Assembly: GCA_023458055.1 (NCBI GenBank) | Contig: JAEXAW010000060.1 | Location: forward strand, 90,667 to 154,666 | Reading direction: 5' to 3' | DNA: 64,000 nt | DNA from: Pseudomonadota bacterium | GTDB taxonomy: Bacteria > Pseudomonadota > Alphaproteobacteria > Sphingomonadales > Sphingomonadaceae | Part shown: positions 16,896 through 24,733 of the stretch, piece after piece | Layout of the letters: each line of letters starts with the position of its first letter | How positions within the stretch are numbered: position 1 is the stretch's first letter | The notes under the pieces: generated by a model | The model's database searches: none | What the model was told of the DNA's origin: nothing | What the model saw: the letters and a program-made list of their open reading frames with translations, nothing else | Made by a program: the position numbers and the translations under genes

Positions 16896-17765
16896 TCACA
16901 ATTTGAACAGTTTCTTAGCGTTTTCTCTCAAGAATTTCGGCCAGACTTCGTCCTTGAACGGGACGTTGGGCATGTCGCCCATAATCCGGTCAAGGCTCAA
17001 TCCCATGGGGAAATATCCGGCATAGATAATCTTGTCGCTGCCGCGGGTATTGGCATAGTCGATTATCGCCTTGGGATAATGTTTGGGCGCGAAGGCACTG
17101 GTTGAATAATAAAGGTTCGGATATTTGAGCATCAGCTTGACAGCCAGATCCTCCCACGGTTCGGCGCCGTGGCGCATGACAATCTTCAATTCCGGGAAGA
17201 ACCAGCACACTTCGTCGACATGCTCGACCTTCTGCGTTTCCATCGGAATACGCGGCCCCGGAATACCGACGTTAAGCAGGATCGGAATATCAAGTTCACA
17301 ACAGGTCGCGTAGATCGGATACATGAATTTGTGATTGATCGGCACCTGCGGATTGGTGCCAGCCGGAAAGCAACCGAGCGCCGACAGGCCGACTTCGCTA
17401 TGGATGCGTTTGATGCGACGCACTTCATCCATCCCGCCATTGGGATTGATCGGCAGGTCAAAGAAGAAGCGATCCGGATATTTTTCCTTGGCGCGACGCG
17501 ACGTCTCATTGTCATTCCAGCCGACCAGCGCCTTTTCGATATTATGCTTGTCCATCTGTTCGACCGTCCAAGCAACATAATCATCGGACTTGTCTAGCAC
17601 GGGAATATCCTTGAACATGTATTGCGCCGGCATCTTGAAGCTATCGAGCGTTTCCTGGTCGCGGATCAGCGGCGCAAAGCTTGAATACCAATCTTCGCGA
17701 TCCTCAGAATTGGGAATACCCAGCATACAGTCGATAATCTTGATGTCCTTAGGCATTCCCATCAT
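16896..17765 (-). CDS. Amidohydrolase-2 fold protein lacking most metal ligands
   Basis: About 289 residues from the ATG at 17765, which overlaps the ligase stop by four bases (ATGA) and follows GGAGA. The TIM-barrel amidohydrolase-2 pattern (ACMSD/gamma-resorcylate-decarboxylase-like) is recognisable, but the usual N-terminal HxH is replaced (IIDCMLG). The strand-5 histidine is replaced by asparagine (PILLNVG), and the late aspartate of the GSD-like motif is missing (YAGYFPMG). Only the RHGAEPW histidine is retained. It may be metal-free or have another function such as a lyase or binding protein. Confidence 0.75.
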   Translation of the reverse strand: MMGMPKDIKIIDCMLGIPNSEDREDWYSSFAPLIRDQETLDSFKMPAQYMFKDIPVLDKSDDYVAWTVEQMDKHNIEKALVGWNDNETSRRAKEKYPDRFFFDLPINPNGGMDEVRRIKRIHSEVGLSALGCFPAGTNPQVPINHKFMYPIYATCCELDIPILLNVGIPGPRIPMETQKVEHVDEVCWFFPELKIVMRHGAEPWEDLAVKLMLKYPNLYYSTSAFAPKHYPKAIIDYANTRGSDKIIYAGYFPMGLSLDRIMGDMPNVPFKDEVWPKFLRENAKKLFKL

Positions 17766-19363
17766 TCGTCTCCGATTAATTGCGGCCACAGCTGGCGCAG
17801 CGCCACCTTGTCGACCTTATCCATAAGATTGCGTGGCAAGGGGCCAGGCACGACGGCGACCCTACCTGGTGCCTTGTAGCGGGCAAGATGTTCCGCAACA
17901 TGGTCGATAACCTGTTGTTCGTCGATATTGTCTCCGGCGACTACCGCTACGAGCAATTCTCCCAATCGCTCATCAGGGATACCAAATGCGGCAAATTCGT
18001 GCGCTTCTGGCAATTGGCTGATGACCCGTTCGACCTCGGCGCAATAGATATTTTCGCCGCCAGAGATAACCATATCCTTCTTGCGATCGACGACGGTGAC
18101 ATAGCCGTTGCTATCGATCATTCCGATATCGCCGGTTTTGAGCCATCCATCAGCATCGAGCGTCGCTGCAGTATCATCCGGGTTGTTCCAATAGCCCTGC
18201 ATGACCACCGGTCCGCGCGCGCATAATTCGCCGACATGGCCGGGCGTCAATTCCGCCCCATCAACTCCGATAACGCGCGCTTCGATCAAGTCTGACACCC
18301 GGCCGCTCGTGCCGGGATGGGCGTCAAATTCTTCGCCCATGATCATCGCATAGACGCCGCTCGTTTCGGTCTGGCCATAGCCCGTACCGAATACCGCATG
18401 CGGCAAGGCCTTGCGCGCTGCATCGAGCAGGTTGCGCGGCACGGCTTGGCCGCCAATACCGACGCTGCGGATCGAGGTCAGATCATAATTTCCAAGTGCT
18501 GGATGCTGAAGGATATCCCACAGCATTGTCGGTACGGTGCCAATATTGGTGAGCTTTTCTGCCTCGACCAATTGGAACGCAGTCTCCACATCCCAACGCC
18601 GCATGATCACAATCTTGCCGCCCGCAAGCAGGGTCGACAAAAAGCCCGAACCGATGCCTGAAATATGGAAGAGCGGGTACACCAGCAGCACCCCCATCGG
18701 AGGGGCATTAGCGATAAGCGCTTCAGGAGCCACGCCCATTCGCTCTGCCATTGTCGCAAGGATCATGAGTCCGGATCGCTGGATACCCATCAACGCATGC
18801 ACCATGTTGCGATGAGAGAGTACCGCGCCCTTGACCCTCCCGGAAGTACCGGAGGTAAACATGATCACTGCGGGATCTTCCGGCTGGCGGACAACGGGCG
18901 GGCGCGCTACGGCATCGCTCGCGGGAAAATCGGCCGTTGCAATCAACCGTCCGGCATAACCGCCCGCTTGCAACACCTCGCGCCGGTGCCGGTCCGCCAG
19001 CACCAGCGCAGGCCCGCACTCCTGAACCGCAGCCATCATCTCGGCGGGCGATCCCCGGCTGTTGAGCAGGACCGCAACCCCGCCCGCGCGGATAATTGCA
19101 AGAAAGGCGATAATCCATTCAGCGCGATTGCGCATCGCGATGGCGACCCGGTCACCTGGCGTGACCCCCATTGCCGCCGCGAGTGCGTCGGCGCGTGCAA
19201 AAATTTCGTCATAGCTGAACCGCTCATCACCCTCGACTACGAGCGTCGCCGAACCAAAGCGCCGCGCGGTTGCAATGAGCGACCAAAGGTCGGGCGGCGC
19301 ATGGACAAAGCGGCGCTGACCGTCGCGATCCTCAATTGCAAAATGGGCGAACAGATCACTCAT
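17762..19363 (-). CDS. Acyl-CoA synthetase (AMP-forming)
   Basis: A 533-residue member of the ANL superfamily. The P-loop-like motif is MFTSGTSGRVKG, the adenylate-binding motif is YGQTETSG, and the hinge region is VDRKKDMVISGGENIYCAEVE. The catalytic lysine near the C-terminus is K516, in MDKVDK, where the usual glycine before GK is aspartate. It activates a carboxylic acid to its CoA thioester in the cytosol; in a steroid pathway this could be a side-chain or ring-opened acid. Third gene of the run, after the EthD-like gene and before the degenerate amidohydrolase. Confidence 0.92.
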   Translation of the reverse strand: MSDLFAHFAIEDRDGQRRFVHAPPDLWSLIATARRFGSATLVVEGDERFSYDEIFARADALAAAMGVTPGDRVAIAMRNRAEWIIAFLAIIRAGGVAVLLNSRGSPAEMMAAVQECGPALVLADRHRREVLQAGGYAGRLIATADFPASDAVARPPVVRQPEDPAVIMFTSGTSGRVKGAVLSHRNMVHALMGIQRSGLMILATMAERMGVAPEALIANAPPMGVLLVYPLFHISGIGSGFLSTLLAGGKIVIMRRWDVETAFQLVEAEKLTNIGTVPTMLWDILQHPALGNYDLTSIRSVGIGGQAVPRNLLDAARKALPHAVFGTGYGQTETSGVYAMIMGEEFDAHPGTSGRVSDLIEARVIGVDGAELTPGHVGELCARGPVVMQGYWNNPDDTAATLDADGWLKTGDIGMIDSNGYVTVVDRKKDMVISGGENIYCAEVERVISQLPEAHEFAAFGIPDERLGELLVAVVAGDNIDEQQVIDHVAEHLARYKAPGRVAVVPGPLPRNLMDKVDKVALRQLWPQLIGDE

Positions 19364-19382
19364 GCCCGGCTCTTGTCCTTCT

Positions 19383-20084
19383 TCAAAAATTATATTGCGC
19401 AGTAGGAATCACATCGATCGTCCCGCGCTCGATAAAACGGTCACAGCTTTCCATCATGGCGGCGAGGTTGGCATCGAATTTCTTTTGATCGCCAACCGCA
19501 TCGAAAAACACATAAGGATCGCTCAGTGCGCTTTCCGGGAAACATTCCTCGACAATGGCTGCATAGGGCGGCGCGTCCGGAGTGAGCGCCCGCACAACCA
19601 GATTTTGCACATATTCAAAGTTCGACTGGGTATCGATGGCGACACGGGTGTGCCGATCCTGCCAGATCGCCAACCACTCGTCATAGGGCAGCGCTTGGGG
19701 TCGCGTGAGGAACGCCATTTGCGCCCAGCCCCAATTGCGCTCACCAATAGCTGGCTGATGCGCCTCATTCGGGATGATCGTGGATTCGACGACGAGATAA
19801 GCCGCGAAATGACCGCAATGCTGCGCAATAGCGGTGTCGACGTCTATCCGGAAGATAGCGTTGGCGGATGGGAGCCAGTATTGCACGGTCGCCTGATGCT
19901 GCGGCTCGCCACGCGATTGACGCAGCGCTGATCCCTGATCGGTTATCATATCCTCGATGTTGATACGGATGTGCTGCGCCCCTGCCGCGCGGAGCGCTAG
20001 AGGCAGATCAGCCAAGAGCCGACGATTATACGCCTCGCGCGCTTCCCCACTTTCGCTCCACAACAGGCAGATGACTTTTTCCAT
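19383..20084 (-). CDS. EthD-domain-like protein
   Basis: A 233-residue soluble protein that resembles two tandem dimeric alpha/beta-barrel units of the EthD type: MEKVICLLWSESGE opens the first and GWAQMAFLTRPQALPYDEWLAIW the second. EthD-like proteins are small accessory or lyase proteins in monooxygenase clusters, with no known fixed cofactor. Translation starts at ATG 20084 after GGGAG. It sits between the SDR (16 bases upstream) and the acyl-CoA ligase (20 bases downstream). The function is not known; a cyclase, isomerase or oxygenase-assisting role is possible. Confidence 0.65.
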   Translation of the reverse strand: MEKVICLLWSESGEAREAYNRRLLADLPLALRAAGAQHIRINIEDMITDQGSALRQSRGEPQHQATVQYWLPSANAIFRIDVDTAIAQHCGHFAAYLVVESTIIPNEAHQPAIGERNWGWAQMAFLTRPQALPYDEWLAIWQDRHTRVAIDTQSNFEYVQNLVVRALTPDAPPYAAIVEECFPESALSDPYVFFDAVGDQKKFDANLAAMMESCDRFIERGTIDVIPTAQYNF

Positions 20085-20099
20085 CAGCGCGTCTCCCGT

Positions 20100-20864
20100 T
20101 TAACCGAAATTGGCCTGACCGCCGTCCAGCGGGATGGTCGCACCGGTGAGATAAGCGAACGCCGGTGAGCAGAGTGCCGCTACTGCGCGCCCGATATCCT
20201 CTTCCAGCCGCCCGATCCGACCAAGCGGAATGGTACGGAAAAAAGCTTCGGCTTCTTCGGGATTGTTCTGCACCCACCATTTGAGGCCGGGCGATTCGGC
20301 GTGCGGCGCAATGTTGAGTACGCGTATATTATCGCCGCCCCATTCCGATGCAGCCGCCCGGGTCAGCGCGCGCGTCGCCTGCTTGACCGCAGCATAGGCT
20401 CCGTAACCCGCCATATCCCAGCGCTCGGCAGCCGATGAGATGAGATTGAAAATGACCCCGCCGCCCCGCGCGCGCATATGGGGCACTGCGTGTTTCATCA
20501 AACGGAACGTCGCTAACGGTCCCGATTCGAACCCGGCAATGAATGCCGTGTCGGTGACGTCGTCGAGCGAACCGAGCGGAACCTCTTGAGCATTATTGAC
20601 CAATATATCGACGCCGCCAAAGCGCGTCACCGCTTCCTTCATGCATCCTTCGAGCGCCGCAGCATCCCGCACATCGCACGTCACACACGCCACCGCGCCG
20701 CCGCGCTCTTCGACAAGCCTTTGAGTTGTTTGCAGCTTTTCGAGGGTCCGGCCCGCGATAACGAGATCGACGCCCGCGTCGGCAAGCGCGAGCGCGATGC
20801 CTTGCCCTACACCCTGCCCCGCTCCTGTCACCAGAGCGACCTTGCCGCTCAACGCGCCACCCAT
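20100..20864 (-). CDS. Short-chain dehydrogenase/reductase
   Basis: A 254-residue classical SDR: GAGQGVG for NAD(P), NNAQ in place of NNAG, YxxxK in YAAVKQAT, and a C-terminal PLDGGQANFG. It is the first gene of the eight-gene minus-strand run, with ribosome-binding site AGAGAGG before the ATG at 20864. Operator C (20883-20912) lies only 18 bases upstream, so transcription of the whole run should be governed from there. Probable keto/hydroxy oxidoreductase or enoyl-type reductase; the substrate is unknown. Confidence 0.92.
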   Translation of the reverse strand: MGGALSGKVALVTGAGQGVGQGIALALADAGVDLVIAGRTLEKLQTTQRLVEERGGAVACVTCDVRDAAALEGCMKEAVTRFGGVDILVNNAQEVPLGSLDDVTDTAFIAGFESGPLATFRLMKHAVPHMRARGGGVIFNLISSAAERWDMAGYGAYAAVKQATRALTRAAASEWGGDNIRVLNIAPHAESPGLKWWVQNNPEEAEAFFRTIPLGRIGRLEEDIGRAVAALCSPAFAYLTGATIPLDGGQANFG

Positions 20865-20882
20865 TAACCCAACCTCTCTAAT

Positions 20883-20912
20883 TTCGTAATTTTTTGACTG
20901 TTCTTTTACGCA
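20883..20912. promoter_or_regulatory. Operator-like palindrome C (TTCGTA-N18-TACGCA)
   Basis: TTCGTA (20883-20888) and TACGCA (20907-20912) are separated by 18 bases; one base departs from the consensus. It lies in the divergent region between the eight-gene minus-strand run (start 20864) and the seven-gene plus-strand run (start 20978), and so can control both. Confidence 0.65.
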
Positions 20913-20977
20913 TTACATTGACATACCAAGCATAAGAACGTCAATTGCGTTAAATAATATTGTATAGGAGAGTTTCT

Positions 20978-22216
20978 GTGGGTCAAGCTTCCCCGTTCGA
21001 TCCCCTCAGCATCGGGCCGCTGAAACTACGCAACCGTTTCGTCAAGTCGGCGACCAACGAAGGCATGGCGAAACAAGGCATTGTGACCAAAGGTCTTGCG
21101 CATTTTCACGAGCAGATGGCGGCTGGAGGTGTCGGGCTCAGCACCGTCGCTTATTGCGCGGTTAGCCCGGATGGTCGCACTTTTGTCGATCAAGTCACAC
21201 TCAACCGCGAATCCGTGCCTGACCTCAAGGCGCTGGTTGACGGCATTCATCGTCATGGAGCAGCGGCGAGTGCGCAGATCACCCACGGCGGATGCTTTAC
21301 CTTCCTCCCCAAAACCTTGTGCGAGGAACCGCGCCCACTGTCCGCAAGCGGCGGGTTCAACAAGGTTGGCGTGATGTCCAATCGCTTCTGGAAAAAGGCG
21401 ATGGACCGCGACGACATGGACAAGATCGCGAGCGAATTTGTGCGCGGCGCAGAACTGGCGCGCGAGGCCGGGTTTGATGCGGTCGAAATCCATATGGGGC
21501 ATGGCTATTTGCTGAGCCAATATCTCTCGCCTTTCTATAATAAGCGATCCGATGAGTATGGGGGCAACATCGCCAAACGGGTGCGTTTCCCTAATGAAGT
21601 GCTCGCCCGGGTGCTCGATGCGGTGGGCAAAGACCTGGCCGTCATCGTCAAATATTCGATGACCGACGGGGCCAGCGGCGGCAACACAATCGAAGACGGC
21701 ATCGCCATTGCCAAATCAATCGAGGCGACAGGCGCGCACATGGCGGTGTTGTCCAATGGCCTTAACATCGAATCGATTACGGCAATGTTCGGCAACAGCT
21801 TTCCCAAGGAAAATCGCGGCAAGCCCGCCAATCCGATCATTGCGCTGGGCATGTGGCTGCAATCATTTACTGAACCAAAAAATGTCGAATTTCATCCGCG
21901 CTATTTGCGGGACAATGCGCTCACAATCCGCGATGCGGTCAATATGCCGCTGTGTTATCTGGGCGGTGTGACCTCGCTCGCCGATGCGCAAGAGGCAGTC
22001 GACGACGGGTTCGATGCGATCGCGATGGGGCGCATCCTCATCCACGATCCCGACATCATCAACCAGTTCCGCGAAGGCGCGACGCTGAAATCGGGCTGCA
22101 CCTCCTGCAATCGCTGCGTCACCATGATGTATACGCCGGGCGGCACCTCCTGTGTATTGACACATAAGACAGGCGATGCCGACCTCAACAAAATTCACGC
22201 AAGGGATGCAGCATGA
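20978..22216 (+). CDS. NADH:flavin oxidoreductase (Old Yellow Enzyme family, 2,4-dienoyl-CoA-reductase-like N-terminal part)
   Basis: 412 residues from the GTG at 20978, which follows AGGAGAG (20966-20972); the upstream in-frame TTG lacks a ribosome-binding site. It is a FMN TIM-barrel protein with the catalytic pair H-x2-H in EIHMGHGYL. The C-terminal tail has four cysteines, C374, C377, C380 and C392 (CTSCNRC, then C after 11 residues), resembling but not equal to the 4Fe-4S motif of dienoyl-CoA reductases; the FAD/NADPH domains of FadH are absent. Likely reduces an activated C=C bond. It overlaps the next SDR by four bases. Confidence 0.9.
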   Translation: MGQASPFDPLSIGPLKLRNRFVKSATNEGMAKQGIVTKGLAHFHEQMAAGGVGLSTVAYCAVSPDGRTFVDQVTLNRESVPDLKALVDGIHRHGAAASAQITHGGCFTFLPKTLCEEPRPLSASGGFNKVGVMSNRFWKKAMDRDDMDKIASEFVRGAELAREAGFDAVEIHMGHGYLLSQYLSPFYNKRSDEYGGNIAKRVRFPNEVLARVLDAVGKDLAVIVKYSMTDGASGGNTIEDGIAIAKSIEATGAHMAVLSNGLNIESITAMFGNSFPKENRGKPANPIIALGMWLQSFTEPKNVEFHPRYLRDNALTIRDAVNMPLCYLGGVTSLADAQEAVDDGFDAIAMGRILIHDPDIINQFREGATLKSGCTSCNRCVTMMYTPGGTSCVLTHKTGDADLNKIHARDAA

Positions 22217-22983
22217 CCAAGGATTTAGCGGGAAAAGTTGCCCTTATCACCGGCGGAAGCGATGGCATAGGCCTTGCGACCGCCAAATTGCTCGCCCGGC
22301 GCGGGGCCACGGTCGTCATCTGTGCGCGCCGTCCGGAAAAACTCGAACAGGCGTGCGCAGAGATTGCGACAGAGGGCGCTGTGGAAACACATCAACTGGA
22401 CGTTTCGGATGCTGATGCCTTTGCGGCACTGGTTGCTGATGTTGCAGCGCGTCATGGCCGTCTCGACATGATGGTCAACAATGCAATGTCCGTCCATTAT
22501 GCGCCGCTCGAGCATCTGACGCTTGACCATTGGCGCAAGGATTTTGCGGTCAATGCCGATGCCGTATTTGTCGGTACACAGGCAGCGCTTAAAGTCATGA
22601 CCAAGCAGGGAAGCGGCTCTATCGTCAATATCTCTTCGACCACGGCAATCCGCGCTGCCCCGATGATGGCAAGCTATTCCGCCTCAAAGGCCGCGCTGAT
22701 CCAGTTCACGGCGTGCGCGGCAATGGAGGCCGCGCGCAGCGGCGTTCGCATCAACGCCATCGTGCCAGGACAGGTGCAGACACCAGCCACAGAAGACTTT
22801 GCGCGCAAAGCACCGGAGACGGCCGCCAAAACAGCCGACGCGATCCCGATGGGTCGGGGTGGTCAACCGGAAGAACTGGCCGAAGCGATTGTCTTTCTGC
22901 TGTCCGATGCGGCAAGCTACATCACCGGCGTTGCGCTTCCGGTCGATGGCGGCAAATCGGCTCAGCTTTATCTTCCTTCCTGA
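22213..22983 (+). CDS. Short-chain dehydrogenase/reductase
   Basis: A 256-residue classical SDR with GGSDGIG for NAD(P) binding, NNAM for NNAG, the catalytic serine in NISSTTAI and YxxxK in YSASKAAL. Second gene of the plus-strand run: its ATG overlaps the flavin oxidoreductase stop (ATGA), and the epimerase-like gene follows 14 bases downstream. It should act on a hydroxyl or ketone of the same substrate as its neighbours. Nothing in the sequence fixes the position or stereochemistry. Confidence 0.92.
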   Translation: MTKDLAGKVALITGGSDGIGLATAKLLARRGATVVICARRPEKLEQACAEIATEGAVETHQLDVSDADAFAALVADVAARHGRLDMMVNNAMSVHYAPLEHLTLDHWRKDFAVNADAVFVGTQAALKVMTKQGSGSIVNISSTTAIRAAPMMASYSASKAALIQFTACAAMEAARSGVRINAIVPGQVQTPATEDFARKAPETAAKTADAIPMGRGGQPEELAEAIVFLLSDAASYITGVALPVDGGKSAQLYLPS

Positions 22984-22997
22984 CGCGGAGCATGATC

Positions 22998-23909
22998 ATG
23001 AAAACCCTCATAGTAGGCGGCACCGGCGCGCTTGGCGGTCATATTGCTGCCCGTCTTAAAGAACGCGGCCATGACGTGACCATTGCTGCGCGTACCCCCC
23101 CCGAAGCAGGCACCCCGATGGCGGATATGCCGTTTCTCCAAGGCGATTATGTCGCAGGGGATTTTACGCCCGATAAGCTCAAGGGATTTGACTGGGTTGT
23201 TTTTGCTGCGGGCAATGATCCGCGCCATATTCCGCGCGGCAGCGATGCCGATGCGCATTTGTTCAAGGCCAATCATGAAGCGGCTCCTGCCTTCTTCCGC
23301 GCCTGCCGCGAAGCCGGGGTGAAGCGCGCCATCCAGCTTGGCAGTTTCTATCCGCAAGCCTCGCCCGAACTTATTGCCGGGAATAAGTATATCCAGTCGC
23401 GCAAGGCCGCCTGCGAAGGCGCACGCGCAGAAGCGACCGACGATTTCCACGTCATTAGCGTCAATGCCCCCTTCATGGTCGGCTGCGTTCCGGGGCAATC
23501 AAGCCAATTGTTTCAGCCTTATGTTCAATGGGCCGAAGGGACGATCCCCCTCCCCGCCACTGCGCCAGCGGGCGGCACCAATTTCATGTCGTTCCGCTCA
23601 CTCTCCGAAGCGGTGGAAGGAGCATTGGAGCGCGGCGAAAATCGCAAGGCTTATCTTGTCGGCGACGAAAATCTGAGCTTTGCCGATTATTTCGGGCTGT
23701 TTTTTGCCAAGGCCGGAAACGAAGCAACGATGGAAGCGAAAGATGAACCCCATCCCATGCTGCCCGATGTTGCAATCCCGCAAGGACGCGGCAACTATAT
23801 CCGCTATGAACCGGACGCGGCGGAAACCGCTCTGCTTGGGTATCGCCGCAATGACGTAGCCAACGCGGTCGCGGAAGCGGTTCGGCAATATGGGAGTGGC
23901 AAAGCGTGA
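22998..23909 (+). CDS. NAD-dependent epimerase/dehydratase-like protein (extended SDR)
   Basis: 303 residues from the ATG at 22998, seven bases after GCGGAG; an ATG two codons upstream is too close to that site. The N-terminal Rossmann motif is VGGTGALGG. The protein lacks an obvious YxxxK in the usual place; the closest is YIQSRKAA, with Y and K five residues apart, so it belongs to atypical extended SDRs (NAD(P)H-binding or NmrA/epimerase-like). It may be a reductase, isomerase or sensor. It overlaps the following SDR by four bases (GTGA), so it is an integral part of the plus-strand run. Confidence 0.8.
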   Translation: MKTLIVGGTGALGGHIAARLKERGHDVTIAARTPPEAGTPMADMPFLQGDYVAGDFTPDKLKGFDWVVFAAGNDPRHIPRGSDADAHLFKANHEAAPAFFRACREAGVKRAIQLGSFYPQASPELIAGNKYIQSRKAACEGARAEATDDFHVISVNAPFMVGCVPGQSSQLFQPYVQWAEGTIPLPATAPAGGTNFMSFRSLSEAVEGALERGENRKAYLVGDENLSFADYFGLFFAKAGNEATMEAKDEPHPMLPDVAIPQGRGNYIRYEPDAAETALLGYRRNDVANAVAEAVRQYGSGKA

Positions 23910-24733
23910 CAGATTTTCCCGGCAAGGTTGCCGTCATCACCGGCGCCGCGAGCGGCATTGGCGCAGGCCTCGCCCGACACGCTGCATCGCTTGGCATGAA
24001 GCTGGCGCTCGCAGACTTCAATGGGGACGGGCTGCAAGAGGTGGCGGGGGGGCTTGCCACAGGGGCGATCACAGCCACGCTGGATGTGCGCGACGCCGAT
24101 GCGTTCCGCACCTTCGCCGATACGGTCTATGATCGGTTCGGCACGGTGGACCTTCTGTTCAACAATGCTGGCGTGCTGCATACGGGCTATAGCTGGGAGA
24201 TTGCTGACGAGGCTTGGAAGGCTAGCTGGGACGTCAATATCAACGGCATTGTCAATGGCCTGCGCGCCTTTGTTCCGCGCCTGATTGCGGCAGCGCAGCC
24301 TGCCCGCATCATCAATACCGCATCCGTCGGCGGTTTTCTTCCTAGTCCGATGATGGCGCCTTATTCCATGACCAAATCGGCGGTGATTGCCTTGAGTGAA
24401 TGTCTGATGGGCGAACTCGACATGCTGGGGAGTCCCGTCAAGATTTCAGTCCTCGCGCCCGGACCGGTTAAAAGCCGGATCATGCATCAGGATGCAACGG
24501 GGGATGGACAGCGATTTCGCGACACCTTGCAATATCTTCAAGACAAGCACGGACTTACCCCTGACGAATTCGCGCCGCTGGTGTTCGAGGCTATCGCGCG
24601 CGGCGATTACTGGATCGTGCCGCAGCCGGAATCGCTTGATGCCGATCTAAAGCGGCGAATGGACAGCGTCTATGCGCGCACCCAGCCTTATTATTACCGC
24701 TTCATTGAAGCCAGCGAGGGAGAACAACCATGA
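23906..24733 (+). CDS. Short-chain dehydrogenase/reductase
   Basis: A 275-residue classical SDR, slightly longer than its neighbours, starting with GTG inside the GTGA overlap with the epimerase-like gene. GAASGIG binds NAD(P), NNAG is intact, and the catalytic pair is in YSMTKSAV. The longer C-terminus (LKRRMDSVYARTQPYYYR) lacks the DGG ending typical of the others, a pattern seen in SDRs that handle bulky alcohols. It overlaps the KstD-like flavoprotein gene downstream by four bases. Confidence 0.9.
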   Translation: MTDFPGKVAVITGAASGIGAGLARHAASLGMKLALADFNGDGLQEVAGGLATGAITATLDVRDADAFRTFADTVYDRFGTVDLLFNNAGVLHTGYSWEIADEAWKASWDVNINGIVNGLRAFVPRLIAAAQPARIINTASVGGFLPSPMMAPYSMTKSAVIALSECLMGELDMLGSPVKISVLAPGPVKSRIMHQDATGDGQRFRDTLQYLQDKHGLTPDEFAPLVFEAIARGDYWIVPQPESLDADLKRRMDSVYARTQPYYYRFIEASEGEQP

